A stretch of 64,000 nt of DNA from Talpa occidentalis (lineage: Eukaryota; Chordata; Mammalia; Eulipotyphla; Talpidae), in NCBI RefSeq assembly GCF_014898055.3, contig NW_023601212.1, forward strand, positions 55,416,329 through 55,480,328, read 5' to 3'. Made by a program: the position numbers and the translations under genes. The notes under the pieces were generated by a model, which saw only the letters and a program-made list of their open reading frames with translations, did not search any database and was not told the origin of the DNA. Shown here piece by piece: positions 44,576-56,294 of this stretch; position 1 is the stretch's first letter, and each line of letters opens with the position of its first letter.

Positions 44576-44680
44576 AAAGCTCAGTCACTCTGTGCTTCAA
44601 TTTCCTCACCTATTATAAGAATAAATGATTTAATAGACATAAGCCCTTAGAACAGTGCATGGCACAAGATAACAACAATA
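44576..44680 (+). mobile_element. MIR element fragment
   Basis: Text CTCTGTGCTTCAATTTCCTC, ATAATAATGATTTAATAG-like sequence and CCTTAGAACAGTGCATGGCA match the 3' half of MIR. Confidence 0.6.
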
Positions 44681-44989
44681 TGAATTTTTATCATTAATTA
44701 AGATCTTATTTAATTATTTATTTCCCCTACATTTAGAGGAGTTGGCCTATTTCAGAAGAGAACTCTACACACCACCAGGCTTTGCTATGCTGGGTTTGAA
44801 GGGTCAACTTTGCCCTGAATGTATCTATGGATCTGTCTGAAAGACAGAGAGCAGCAAAGCATGACACCATGCACACTTTCACTGGGTGCGTTTCTTCCCT
44901 CCTGCTGCTGAGGTTCTAAGGGAGCATCTGTAGCTAGAAAAGATAGCCTTTCTATCTGCTAAAGGTCTGCACACCTTAGGTTGTTACCC
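44681..44989. other. Non-coding DNA, nothing recognised
   Basis: Unassigned sequence. Confidence 0.45.
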
Positions 44990-45210
44990 TGCTTGATTCT
45001 GACCTCTGCCTCCATTATCACATCTCCTCTTACTTCATCTCTCCTGATTATCCCTTATAAGACCTTTGTGATTACTGTGGGCCCATTTGGAAAATCTAGA
45101 GCAATCCTAGATCACAAGATCCTTAATTTAATCATACCTGCTAACTCCTTTTTATCATGTAAGCTAACATATTCACAGGTTCCAGAGACTGTGACAAGGA
45201 AATCTTTGTT
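44990..45210 (+). mobile_element. MaLR-type LTR remnant
   Basis: Text CCCTTATAAGACCTTTGTGA, GGGCCCATTTGGAAAATCTA, CACAAGATCCTTAATTTAAT, CATGTAAGCTAACATATTCA, CAGGTTCCAGAGACTGTGAC follows the 3' half of old MaLR LTRs. Subfamily uncertain. Confidence 0.5.
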
Positions 45211-45592
45211 AGGGTGGAAGGCACTATTTGCCTACTATACTGGGCAAGGAATTTATCTCAGTTGTGGTGGATACATTTCTCTGAATCCTTCACAGGAAAT
45301 GTAGGTCATGTTCTCACTGATACTCTTTTCCCAAAGAATTGCAGGGGACAACCTAAAGTGTCACACTTTTGTAGGATTGAGTGTCTGAAGGAGTATACTT
45401 CCATCTTCTGTGAGTGAAGAAGTGGTGATAGGAATGGCCATCTTCTGACAACATGCTGAAACCCTGCGATGTTCAGGGCTTGATACCAAAGTCACTGTAG
45501 GAGCTCCCAAGACAGGTTGAATTTTGGCACTCAGAACCTGGGAGTGGGCTATGTGGCCAAGTTATGCTTTTCATATGCTGTCAGATTGCACA
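45211..45592. other. Non-coding DNA, nothing recognised
   Basis: Unassigned sequence up to the LTR-2 copy. Confidence 0.45.
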
Positions 45593-45787
45593 TGTTGTTA
45601 GTGTGCAGACTGAGGGGCACCCCAGGTCCCCAAGACTGTATGCTCTAAATGGGTTCTGCCATCTGCCACAATAAAGACAAAGCACATTCTTAATGTGAGA
45701 TACCTTTATTAGAATAAAAAAAAACTTTAATAGAATTAGGATGCATAGCATACAAAAAGAAGAGAAAGGAAAATAGTTTCCCAATGA

Positions 45788-46054
45788 GGGCCTCCCTGGT
45801 GATGTAAAGATTTAAGTGCAGCACTGTGAAGCAATCTGAAGCCTCTACAGTATGAGTTCAATCCCCGGCCAGCCAGGGAGCTACCCACATGGTGCAATAG
45901 ACCTCTCCTGACTCACCCGCTGCTCCCCTGAGCAGTGTATTTCACTAGATCTGCCTGTTCTGCACCCTACTCAGTCTCTGGTGAATCCTCTCATCCCCTG
46001 CACCTCTGGCCTGTAACCCAGCTCTTGTATGCATAAATAAATAAATCTTTGAAA
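45788..46054 (+). mobile_element. SINE-A copy inside LTR-2
   Basis: The perfect 17-bp duplication AAATAGTTTCCCAATGA lies at 45771-45787 and 46055-46071. Confidence 0.95.
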
Positions 46055-46360
46055 AAATAGTTTCCCAATGAAACACCCAAAGTTTCCTGATCCCTCATGG
46101 GTAAATGCCCAGTCAAACAGGGTTGGTCCAAAACAGGGACACTGAGGCCCAAAAGTTTGCCACAAGTCTAAGTTACCTTCTGGCAGGAAGTCACAGGAAA
46201 CAAGCAAAAGGGGCCAGGCAAGTCTGGAAGAAAAGGAACAAAGTCAAAGTACAAATCAAGATAAAGTTTGCCGTTGTCAGCCTCCCCATGGGTCTCTCGC
46301 CTATGTCTCTTCCAAATCTCTATTTCAAATTCAAGATCGAGAAGTAAGCACAACTTCTTG

Positions 46361-46629
46361 TTTTTTTTCTAAGATTTATTTATGCATATAAGAGCTGGGG
46401 TACAGGCCAGAGATGAGAGGGGTGAGAGGATCCACCAGAGCCAGAGTGGGGAACAGAACAGGCAGACTGACCGAAATACACTGCTGAGGGAAGCAGCAGG
46501 CAAGACAGGAGAGGTCTGCTGTGCCATGTGGGTTTCTCCCTGGCTGGCCGGGGATCGAAATCATGCTGCAGAGGCCATGGATTGCTTCATAGTGCGGTGC
46601 TTAACCCCTTGCACCACCAGGGAGGCCCC
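46361..46629 (-). mobile_element. SINE-A copy inside LTR-2
   Basis: The flanks TAAGCACAACTTCTT (46345-46359) and TAAGCACAGCTTCTT (46630-46644) form the duplication. Confidence 0.93.
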
Positions 46630-46814
46630 TAAGCACAGCTTCTTTTTCATGTTTCTCTGCTCCATGTGCTTCCTTCAAGTCCTTTTTAGCTTCTCCTTCA
46701 TCACTCAGCTCCACCTTTCATTAGGTGGGGCAGGAAACATGGAATCTCTCCCTTTTAAATTACATTATTACAATGAGAGCGACGATTCATATTATAGCAG
46801 AACACAATAAAGCT

Positions 46815-46940
46815 CAGGTTCTGGACAAGACGAGATTTCTGGCTCTGGTTTGCCATTTACTAATTAGATAACCTTGGAAAACTTGCATAATTCTCCTATG
46901 CATATTTTCTTGTTTGTAAAGCGGTGATAAGAATAGTTCC
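46815..46940 (+). mobile_element. MIR element
   Basis: Text GGCTCTGGTTTGCCATTTAC, TAACCTTGGAAAACTTGCAT, TTTCTTGTTTGTAAAGCGGT and AAGAATAGTTCC match the MIR core. Confidence 0.7.
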
Positions 46941-47130
46941 TTTTGTGTTCAACCCATCACAGTGTGGGTGGGTTGAATCGGTGGATTCACAATCTGAGGA
47001 TACAGAAGGCCACCTGTAAGGGACTTGCCCTTTCCTGGAGGATGGGAAGGGCAGACCTAAAACCAATCTCCTGTGGATACCCAGGATTGAATGTAGTTAA
47101 GTTTTTAGTGAGTTAAAAGTTATATGGGGA

Positions 47131-47410
47131 GGGCCTCCCTGGTGGCGCAGGGGTTAAAGACAGCACTATCAAGCTATCCTCAGCCACTGCAGCATGAGTT
47201 TGATCCCCAGGCCAGCCAGGGAGCTACCCACATGGCACAGGAGACCTCTTCTGTCTCGCCTGCTGCTCCCTTCAGCAGTGTATTTCATTCAATTTGTCTG
47301 TTCTGTTCCCCACTCTGTCTCTGGTGAATCCTCTCACCACCTCCACACCTCTGGCCTGCACCCCAGTTCTTGTATACATAAATAAATTATAAAAAAGACC
47401 TTTAATAAAA
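47131..47410 (+). mobile_element. SINE-A copy
   Basis: The perfect 16-bp duplication AAAAGTTATATGGGGA lies at 47115-47130 and 47411-47426. The tail contains an added ATTATAAAAAAGACC segment. Confidence 0.94.
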
Positions 47411-47426
47411 AAAAGTTATATGGGGA

Positions 47427-48684
47427 TTTTTGAGCAGATTAGTACTCCTAATTCTAGTGTTGTTCAATAGTCAACTATAATACTCAGTAGATAACTATTA
47501 TTATTATTACTACTACTATTAGTATATCTGGAATAAATCTGAGGAAAGATGTTAAATAGAATCATATCATCCAACACCCAGCAAAAACCTTATAATTCCC
47601 CACAAATCTCTCTCCCATTCATCAGAGTGGATGCCCCCCCCCCCAATGTTTTTTTCCATCTCTTTGGAAACTCTCACCCTTTCTGTGTCCCTTCCATTCC
47701 TCTTGAATTCCTCCTGCAGGGCATCTCCCATATGGCCTCTTATTAAAGTTCCATCCTTTCAGTTTCTCCATTTAGCAGAGAAGTATAATGAAGGTACAAT
47801 ATCGAGCAATAAAAAGATACTTTTTAAAAGGGACAGAAGTGAGGGAGGCAAGTTTGTGAATTCTTATGAGTCTGTTTTTACCCTGTCACTTTAAGTGATA
47901 GGTATCCTTATACTCCCCAGCTTGCAACCTTGTGCAAATGTGTCAAATATTTGGAGACCCAAATAAATTAAGCTTATTTATGTTCTGTTTAGGATTCCAA
48001 GGCACTGATTAGAGTCTTTGATCTTTGATGGCTAAAGAAAAACATACCTGTTCAAACAGTGGCTGCTCCAGAAAAGTCCTCATAAGCAGCTAGCTACAGG
48101 TTTCCCCTGTCCAAGGAGGACACCTAGAGGCTACTTGAGATGTGGTAACCTATCCTGAAATGCTTTCCAAGTCATCTTCTTCAGAGATCCAATCATAAAT
48201 CATAGAGGCAATGACAGCAACTAAAAAAAATATTAATATATAGCTAATATTTCAGGCGAGAAACAGACCTTAAAGCGATTGCATTTATTTTCCAGGCACA
48301 GTAGAAGGATATTACAGGATACAAAAGAGCTCTTAAATGCAATAGGTAGAGGGGGAACAATTGTGAAGGGCTTTGGGGGGATAGTTAGGAAATTTAAGTG
48401 TTGACCAAAGGTTGATTTGATTGAGTTAATGGGCATTTTCCTGGGTGTAGTTAGGGCATGTATTGGAGAATGTTCTGGTTCTAGGGACAGGCAGGCTGAT
48501 CTCTATAAAGTTACTATAGGAGGATATATGACAGCTATCTGCAGATGTTTTGACAGAAGGGAAGTATGTGTACACATTTGGAGAGAGAAAAAGCAGATAC
48601 AGCAAGATATCAACAACTGGTGAATGTAGATGGGGAGATAATGGGTATTCATTAGATTATTTTTTCAAGTTTTGTGAATTTTTT
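47427..48684. other. Non-coding DNA, nothing recognised
   Basis: Contains a short (ATT)n/(ACT)n run near 47498-47520 and a C run at 47634-47644. No gene or repeat family was assigned. Confidence 0.45.
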
Positions 48685-48700
48685 TCAAAATAAATAAATT

Positions 48701-48978
48701 GGGGGCCTCCCTGGTGGCATAGGGGTTAAAGACAGCACTCTCAAGCTATCGCCAGCCACTGTAGCACAAGTTCAATCCTGGTCCACCAGGGAGCTACCCA
48801 CATGGTGCAGCAGACCTCTGCTATCTCGCCCACTACTCCCCTCAGCAGTGTATTTCAATCATTCTGCCTGTTCTGCTCCTCACTCTGTCTCTGGTAAATC
48901 CTCTCACCCCCCCCCATTCACCTCTGGCCTGTACCCCAGTTCTTATACATAAAAATAAATAAAATCTTTTTTAAAAAA
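48701..48978 (+). mobile_element. SINE-A copy
   Basis: The flanks TCAAAATAAATAAAT (48685-48699) and TCAAAATAAACAAAT (48979-48993) are the duplication. Confidence 0.9.
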
Positions 48979-48993
48979 TCAAAATAAACAAAT

Positions 48994-49462
48994 CAGAATG
49001 TAAAAACATTGAGCTAGATCACTCAAGACATTAACTATACCTAAATCTCAACTGTTGTGACATCTTTAGCCGCTTAATTGCTGTGATGAAATTTAACTAT
49101 GTCCCACCATATTGTGATCATTCATATGATTACCTGCTGCTTTTTGTAACTCTCATAGATCACACAACAAATATTCAGAAGTATTTGCTGACGCTAGATT
49201 AAAAAGTGATAGCTACCCACTTGTAGCTACCTACTTGTGCAATGCTCCCCTGGCCTTAGAGTCTAGAAGTTGTTTCCTGCGGGCCTTTCCTCCACCCCCA
49301 GTTACCCCTGGCTGACCAGTCATACTCTAGATTCCCATACTAAGGAAAGCCTTCCTCGTCCTCTGTCTGTGTCTTTAGGTCATGTCCCCTGCCTTAGAAC
49401 TTATCACATGGCATATCAAATTGTTATCTTGATTAAATATACCATTATGCCACATTTTTCTT
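48994..49462. other. Non-coding DNA, nothing recognised
   Basis: A short tandem (TAGCTACCCACTTG / TAGCTACCTACTTG) lies near 49210-49238. Nothing else was assigned. Confidence 0.45.
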
Positions 49463-49476
49463 AAGAAAGGAATTTT

Positions 49477-49750
49477 TTTTAAAGATTTATTTTTTTTTAT
49501 TTATGCATACAAGAGCTGGGGTAGAGGCCAGAGGTGTGGGAGGGTGAGAGGATTCACCAGAGACAGAATGGGGAGCAGAACAGGCAGGCTGACCAAAACA
49601 CACTGCTGCGGGGAGCAGTAGTGTAAACAGGAGAGGTCTGCTGCACCATGTGGGTAGCTCCCTGAAGGGCAGGGGATCGAACTTGGGCTGTAGAGGCTGC
49701 TGATAGCTTCACAGTGCTGTGCTTAACCCCTTGTACCATCAGGGGGGCCC
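49477..49750 (-). mobile_element. SINE-A copy
   Basis: The 14-bp duplication AAGAAAGGAATTTT lies at 49463-49476 and 49751-49764. Confidence 0.94.
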
Positions 49751-49764
49751 AAGAAAGGAATTTT

Positions 49765-50057
49765 GTTTACCTTTTTGCTGCTGTAAACTTAGTCCCTGAC
49801 ATAGTACCTGGCACATAGTAAGAACTTATAAATGTTCAATGATGAACAGCGAATGGTAGGGTGAACAGCTTTTTAGAAAGCCAAACTGGAATATAGCCAT
49901 ACCAGACTCTCCCTTTCCCCCAAATATATTTATGGGTATAACTAATACGTGTGTTATTGATTTAACATAAAATATGAAAAATATTTTATACCAACGGGGT
50001 TTTATTGAATTGTGTTAAAACAATATCTTAGAAAGAAGTCATATACTTTCTCCTCAG
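49765..50057. other. Non-coding DNA with a MIR-like end
   Basis: About 49785-49850 (ACATAGTACCTGGCACATAG, TAAGAACTTATAAATGTTCA) is a probable MIR 3' end, plus strand. Confidence 0.5.
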
Positions 50058-50075
50058 GATGGACTCTACTTATTT

Positions 50076-50343
50076 TTTTTCTACACAATAGCAGGGGTAC
50101 AGGCCAGGGGCACAGAGTGTGAGAGGATTTACCAGAGACAGAGTGGGGAGTAGAACAGGCAGACGGACTGAAGGCACTGCTAAGGGGAGCAGCGGGCGCG
50201 ACAGGATATGTCTGCTGCACCGTGTGGAAATCTCCCTGGCCGGCCGGGAATCAAACCCGCTCTGCAGAGGCTGCAGACAGCTTCACAGGCTGCAGACAGC
50301 TTCATAGCACTGCTCTCTACCCGCTGCGCCACCAGGGAGGCCC
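50076..50343 (-). mobile_element. SINE-A copy with internal tandem duplication
   Basis: The flanks GGATGGACTCTACTTATT (50058-50075) and GGATAGACTCTACTTATT (50344-50361). The head contains GGCTGCAGACAGCTTCACA twice in tandem (about 50268-50305). The tail is ACACAATAG rather than the usual ATAAATAAA. Confidence 0.92.
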
Positions 50344-50394
50344 GGATAGACTCTACTTATTGAGCTAATCATTATATTTTTTATTTTATATATT

Positions 50395-50645
50395 TTTTAC
50401 ATCATTTTTCAATTTTGTACAATGTATGCATTTTCATTTTGGTTATAGTCCCCGTAAAATTCCCACCTCCTTATTTTGATCCTATCCCCTTCTCCCCTCG
50501 GTAGTGTGTCTCTGATTTATAGTTGCTTATTGATTTTGATTTTTACTATATTATATTTAGTCTTATTCCTGGTCCCTTATTTAAGTTTTCTAAATTTCTG
50601 CTATGAGTGAGACCATTCAGTATTTTTCTTTTTCCTTCTGGCTTA
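50395..50645 (-). mobile_element. L1 3' end, truncated
   Basis: Reversed L1 3' UTR and ORF2 terminus (TACAATGTATGCATTTTC, GTGTCTCTGATTTATAGTTG, GTGAGACCATTCAGTATTTT). Truncated just after CCTTCTGGCTTAT. Confidence 0.78.
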
Positions 50646-51021
50646 TCATTTTATCTTTATTATAGTTTTATTCTTATTTATCAACACATTTCTGATCAAC
50701 TAATTTCATACATATTTATATGTTCATGCATCTATTTATGTATCTATCAATAATTCTATATTTAAGTTATTACTCCTGTGAAGGAAAGTTTCTGATTTGT
50801 GTAAACTTACTTATATCTAGCCATTTTATTTTTGCCCCAATTCTAAAACTCTTAATTGAGTAGCTTAGATTTTCTAAATATACAATCGTAACTACAATTA
50901 ATAAACTTCCCAATATTTATACCTTTCCTTTTTTATTACATCATCTAGAATAATGGTCTTCAAATTGACATATGCATAACTTTGGGGCAAAAAAGACTGC
51001 AAATTGGTGCAGGAATGTTAT
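50646..51021. other. Non-coding AT-rich DNA
   Basis: Nothing recognised. Confidence 0.5.
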
Positions 51022-51037
51022 CAGTCTCTAGATCTTT

Positions 51038-51377
51038 TTTTTTTAATATTTTTTTTAATAGAGGCATGTTTTTATTTATTTATTTGCTTGTTCGTTTGTT
51101 TTGTTTATACATGCACTGGGTACAGTCAGAAGCGCGGGAGGGTGAGAGAACTCACCAGAGCCAGAGCGGGGAGCAGAGCAGGCAGAAGGACCGAGGTACA
51201 CTGCTGAGGGGAGCAGCGGGCGGCAGGAGAGGTCTGCGCACCATGTGGGACCCTCCTCAGGTGGCCGGGGAGCAGCCGGGGAGCAGCCGGGGAGCAGCCG
51301 GGGATCGAACCAGCGCTGCAGAGGCCGCGGGCAGCTTTGCAACCCAGCGCTCAACCGCTGCGCCACAGGGGAGGCCC
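51038..51377 (-). mobile_element. SINE-B copy with 11-bp expansion
   Basis: The 16-bp duplication CAGTCTCTAGATCTTT lies at 51022-51037 and 51378-51393. The head contains three tandem copies of CCGGGGAGCAG (from 51265), where other copies have one. The tail is also extended (TTTGCTTGTTCGTTTG). Confidence 0.95.
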
Positions 51378-51393
51378 CAGTCTCTAGATCTTT

Positions 51394-51549
51394 AACTCCT
51401 CTGTGTTCTTTTTCCTAAAGTTGATTATCATGTATTTCCCCTTCTTATACTTGAAAAGGTACTCTTTGGTAATACTTAAGATTGCAGTTAAACTTTCCAA
51501 GAGTATAGATATTCTAGTTATCTAATCCATCCCTAATTTTTTTTAAATA
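51394..51549. other. Short non-coding stretch
   Basis: Nothing recognised between two SINEs. Confidence 0.5.
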
Positions 51550-51830
51550 GATTTTCTTTTTTTTTTTTTTAAGATTTATTTATTTATTTATACATGCAAG
51601 CACTCGGTACAGTCAGAAGCACGGGAGGGTGAGAGAATTCACCAGAGCCAGAGCAGGGAGCAGAGCAGGCAGAAGGACTGACGTACACTGCTGAGGGGAG
51701 CAGCGGGCAGCAGGAGAGGTCTGCGAGCCATGTGGGACCCTTGCCTGGTGGCCGGGGATGGAACTGGCGCTGCAGAGGCTGCGGGCAGCTTTGCAACCCA
51801 GCGCTCAACCGCTGCGCCTCCGGGGAAGCC
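51550..51830 (-). mobile_element. SINE-B copy
   Basis: Reversed and full-length (tail ATTTATTTATTTATACATGC, head GCGCCTCCGGGGAAGCCC). No clean target duplication was found. Confidence 0.92.
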
Positions 51831-51911
51831 CAGCATTACCTTTTTTTAAAAATCAATTTGTTGTTATTGAAATACCATTGTTTTACAACCTTGCTAATGC
51901 TCTGTTTTTTT

Positions 51912-52185
51912 ATTTGTGTGTGTGTGTGTGTGTGTGTGTGTAGAAGAACTGGGATGTAGGCCAGGTGTGTGTGTGTTGGGGACGTGGGGGTGGTAAGAGC
52001 ATTTACCAGAGAGAGAGTTGGGAGCAGAACAGGCAGATCTATTGAAATACACTGCTGAGGGGAAGAACAGGCAAGAAAGGAGAGGTCTGCTGTGCCACAG
52101 GTGGATTAGCACCCTGACTGGGGATCAAACTCAGGTCTTAGCGGTCACAATGCTGAGGTTTAACCTCTAGGCCGCCAGGGAAGCC
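51912..52185 (-). mobile_element. SINE-A copy with (GT)n tail
   Basis: The usual ATTTATTTA tail is replaced by a pure GT run (51918-51941), and the body contains GTGTGTGTG and GTGGGGGTGG insertions near 51968-51990. Head GGCCGCCAGGGAAGCC. Confidence 0.88.
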
Positions 52186-53690
52186 TACTAGTGTTCTGAC
52201 AACATAGTACTTCCCCCTTCAGCGGTAGTTACTGTAGAACTTCTACCACCCAACTACCACCGCACATTACCTTTCTTTTATTTGGTAGGGGACTTGATAC
52301 AAGTTATGGGTTCAGAATTTTTTCTAACTTTTTTTTGAGATTATAATTGGCAAATAAAAATTATGTATATTTAAGGCATACAAATGATTTTAAAATTTAA
52401 TTTACTGTTTTAATTTTTAAAAAGTGTTTTTTACTGAAATAACATGTATAATACAATGGTATTATAACATCCTATAGGTTTCAGATATGTATCATTATAA
52501 ATCAACATCCTTATATACTACATTAAATTCAACACTAAAAATCCAATTCTATCCTTCACCATACAAAGTCCCCTTCTACCTCAATTTATCCCACCCTTAC
52601 CTTCCCTTTCAATAACCACTAATTTGATTTTATAGTCTACAAGTTTATTTTTGTTTTGTTTTGTTCATTCATTTTGTTTCTTTGTACCACATATACATAA
52701 AATAATATGTTTGTCTTTCTCTAACTGATTGATTTCACTATACAATATCCTCTAGATTCATCCATGTTTTGCAAATGGCAGGATTTCATCTTTTTTTTAA
52801 TAACTCAGCAATATTTCATTGTTTATATATACCACATATTCTTTATCTAATCATCTGTCAATGGGCAGTTAGGTTGTTTTCAGCTTTTTTGTTATAATTT
52901 ACTTTAAACAATGTTACAATTAATGTTTTACAAATGATGTTTTGACATATGTATACATTGTCAAATGATTACCATAATCAAGCTAACATACAGAAAATTT
53001 TAAATGATGCTAATTTTTCAATTTATAATTGTATCAAGAAAATAAAATTATTAACATTCAGTTGTCCATGCTTTTTTGTTCTCTAACTTGCCTAACTTCT
53101 TAGGATTATTTATTTCCTCATCCATTTCTTCAATTTCTATCTTATATTTCTATGAGATTTCTATATATTAGTTTAGATTATTATACTAATTGCATTAATT
53201 CATCAAATAATTGTGAAACTGAAGGTCAGTTTTTCTTTCTTAAATTTTACAGTTGATCCTTTTTGGTTTTAATGTCTTTCAGCTGCTTTTCAAGAGGGAT
53301 CATTCCTGGTGTTGAGGTAAAAGATATAAGGTGTCTCAAGACTTAGACCCAAAAAATCATAGAGTCAATTCTTCCATAACATTGGTCATACAAGATGGTA
53401 ATCATTTTGTCTGCTACAGGAAAGAGGTTGAAACCACAGGACCAGCCCAGATTCAAGGAAAGAGGGAAAAATCTACACACTAAAGTACATTGTATGTTAT
53501 CATAAGTTAAACCTCTCTTTCTTAGAGAAAATGATTTAAATGATTTCAGAGATCATTTGAACTTGTGAAATCAAATTTGTGAAATTGAAGTTGGATTCTA
53601 AATGTTACAATTTTATTTATGAAATTGAGAAAGTCATATTTAACTTGGCAATCCTTTTCTGGTGACTTTTTAAAAAAGTTCTGAAGGAGT
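52186..53690 (-). mobile_element. Old L1 3' sequence and unassigned DNA
   Basis: About 52430-52900 is an old L1 3' UTR and ORF2 terminus reversed (TTTCAGATATGTATCATTAT, CTACATTAAATTCAACACTA, TCATCTGTCAATGGGCAGTT). 52920-53690 shows nothing I can name. Confidence 0.5.
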
Positions 53691-53760
53691 CTTAGTTCCA
53701 AAAAATGTCATTTTTACTACATTCTTTGCAGCCTACCTATAACGATAAGCAAATTGGGTC

Positions 53761-54420
53761 TCACTTGACCTTAATCTTAGGGTACAGGTTGTTGGTATGG
53801 CCACACTTACAGCAGTTGACAGCGCAGGAGGGCAGGCAAACATAACACTTGCTGCAGATGGACTCATCGAGGTTGTAATTTTGGGGTCAGCGGTGGAGGG
53901 ATGCTTGGTGATGACACCCTGCAAGTGCAACTCCAAGTGCAGGGCAGACTCTATATGAGTATTTTAGTTTGAGAGCAGACATCATGCTGCAGTGATTTGC
54001 CAGCAAAAATCAGTGCTGCTGGTCAGGTCAGATGACCCCCATTTTGGATTTTGATTTTTTTAAGATTGATTGATTTATGCATACAAGAGCTGGGATACAG
54101 GTCGGAGATGCGGGGCGTGAGCGGACTCACCAGAGACAGAGTGGGGAACAGAACAGGCAGACTGACTGAAATACATTGCTGAGGGGAGCAGCGGGCAAGA
54201 CAGGAGAGGTCTTCTTGGTCATATGGGTTACTCCCTGGCCTGCTGGGGATCGAACTCGTGCTGCAGAGGTTACGGATTTCTTCATAGTGCAATGCTTAAC
54301 CCCTTGCACCACCAGGGAGGCCCAGATTTTGATTTTGATTTTGACATTCTCTGTCATGTCACAGTGTTCAAACTCCAGGGTGATGGACTTGCCCATCGGG
54401 GTCTTCACAAAGGTCTACAT
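53761..54420 (-). pseudogene. UBA52: UBA52 (ubiquitin-ribosomal protein L40) processed pseudogene
   Basis: UBA52 mRNA encodes ubiquitin fused to ribosomal protein L40. On the minus strand the ubiquitin start lies at 54420-54418. Codon 2 is TAG instead of CAG (Gln), a premature stop. Then comes the ubiquitin N-terminus (AAGTCCATCACCCTGGAGTT, residues about 11-17, K-S-I-T-L-E), the SINE at 54059-54324, the ubiquitin middle to C-terminus in decayed form (ACTTGCAGGGTGTCATCACC), and L40 with its Cys-rich part (TCTGCAGCAAGTGTTATG; GTGTGGCCATACCAACAACC) to the stop at 53761-53763. No introns, several frame losses and a SINE make it non-functional. Confidence 0.8.
54059..54324 (-). mobile_element. 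SINE-A copy inside the UBA52 pseudogene
   Basis: The duplication GATTTTGATTTT lies at 54047-54058 and 54325-54336. It inserted after the retrocopy did. Confidence 0.92.
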
Positions 54421-54449
54421 CTCTGTGTTGGCTGAGGCACCTTGCTAGA

Positions 54450-55235
54450 ATTTTATAGTTGTAAATAAATATAGCTATACATTTCCATCCACACAGGTAG
54501 AAAAAAAAACATGAATAGAGTCAAGGCTGGCTTCATGGTCTGAGGTCTGTGGACAGAGGACACCACATTTAGAAGGACCTTGTGCCTGGCTTAATGATCT
54601 GCTCTTGCCATCTTGAAATTATTTATTCTTGAAATTCTTGAACAAAACCCCCACATTTCCATTTTGAACTGGGTCCTACAAATTGAGTAATCAGTCCTGA
54701 ACACACCAAAACCTTTCGTTATAACATAAAACCATAGGATTCCTTTTCATTTTTTCTCTGTAACTCCCTTTTCTGAGAGTGAGAAACCCAAAGGCATTCT
54801 GAACACATTTATTTGACGATGCTCCTTACATGTAACAATTCTACATGACTGCCCCTGCTTCCTCCTTTTGTGGAAGTTCTCCTCATTCCTTCAGGCTCTG
54901 ATGCCCCATGCTGGACCACCACTTATACGTGGTGGCCCTTCGCCCCCTAGTCAGGCTCTGACATCATGCTGGAATATTGCTTCATGGTCGTGCCTTCCTC
55001 ATCTCACTCACTTTGGCTTTGGCATTCTTCCTGATCCTGCTGGATCTTTTCCTAACATGCATTCTCCTTTATCTTACTTGGGCTTGCACAGCTTACTCTG
55101 GGCTGCCCCTCTGTAGATACAGTGCTCAAACAAACAAGCATAAGGATATAGACTAGAATTGAATGAAAAATATGTGTATACTACAAGCATAAGTATTGTT
55201 TCCTGAACAACCTACGTGCCCTAGGAGAGATGAGT
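54450..55235. other. Non-coding DNA, old-repeat traces
   Basis: About 54560-54700 (AAGGACCTTGTGCCTGGCTT, GCCATCTTGAAATT) is a commonly repeated eutherian sequence that I cannot name. The 82-codon frame at 54868-55116 shows no known protein. Confidence 0.4.
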
Positions 55236-55239
55236 GGAG

Positions 55240-55960
55240 CAGGAAAATCTGATATATACATGTAAACAGTGGAATACTACTCAGTGATAAAGAAAGTTGA
55301 CCCTTGCTAAGTGAAAAAAGTCAAAAGAAGAAAGACAAATACTGAATGGTGCCACTTATATGTGGAGTAGAGAGAAACAAAACAGAGTCAGATGAAACCA
55401 AACCAACAACAAACCCTAGAACTCTATGGAATTGAGGTTATAAGACAAGGGGAGGAGGAGGGAAAATATGGTGGGGGGTAAATGGATAGTGGTGGAGGAC
55501 TGTGAATGCTTTGGTGGTGGGTGTGGTATGGTGCATGCATCTGTAGTGTGATCTTATGCTTCTAAATAATTTTTTGTGTTGCAAACCATTGTTACCTCAA
55601 TTTAAAAAAGGAATAAAAGTAAAAGAAAAATGTATTGCTTCCTGAAATTTAAAAAATTCAGTCATATGTTGAAGTGTGTATGTGTGTATAACTGGATTAA
55701 AATATGAAATAGATTTTTTTAGCTGTGGAGTGGGATAAATAAAAATTTAACACCACTGGTGCATATAGTATGATCTCAATTTTGCTCTAGAAAAAAAGTG
55801 AATAACCCACCTTCCTCCACAAAATAACTATGTGAGGTGGTGGGTGTGTTAACTAACATCATGGTAATGACTTCCCAATACATACATATATCAAATCATC
55901 ACCTTTAACTCACACTATGCTATATGTCAATTATATCACAATAAAGCTAGAACAAAAAGT
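55240..55960 (+). mobile_element. Old L1 3' end
   Basis: Starts with the ORF2 terminus (AGTGGAATACTACTCAGTGA, GAAAGACAAATACTGAATGG) and runs through a G-rich 3' UTR. A second end-like block (TATCAAATCATCACCTTTAA, GTCAATTATATCACAATAAA) closes at about 55955. Confidence 0.6.
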
Positions 55961-56294
55961 ACATAACTTTTTAACCATGGATGGGAGGGTTAAAGGACAG
56001 CCTTAACTTTTCAGCCTAGATTCTGTATTACTTAGTATACAGAACTTGCTGAGTAAGTTGTATATTATGTATTTAAAAAATAAAACAAAGGGAAAAAACT
56101 GAAAGGAAAAACTCCCAAAATATTTATATCTGAGTGGTGGATAATATTCAGAGATAACAGTCACATTCTTCTTTGTTGTTTTCTACATTTTCTAAAACTC
56201 CTAAAAAGATCCTTTATTACATGGATAACTTTCAAAAGAAATATATATGACAAACTATAGAAAATGGAGATTTCTGATCTCCTATTAAAAAAAT
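55961..56294. other. Non-coding DNA, nothing recognised
   Basis: AT-rich, unassigned. Confidence 0.5.

Larger units (their letters stand above)
45596..46772 (-). mobile_element. LTR-2 solo LTR carrying two SINEs
   Basis: It follows the inverted LTR at 5989-6593 (CTAAATGGGTTCTGCCATCT; CATGGGTAAATGCCCAGTCA; CCACAAGTCTAAG; GGTGGGGCAGGAAAC) and ends ATTATTACA. More diverged than the other two. SINEs at 45788-46054 (+) and 46361-46629 (-). Start position approximate, no target duplication found. Confidence 0.72.

Noticed and set aside
49270..49464. 64-codon open frame and many others of 60-110 codons in unique sequence
   Set aside because: No motif, no splice-site or promoter context, no repeat of the frame elsewhere. 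Expected by chance in 64 kb on six frames.
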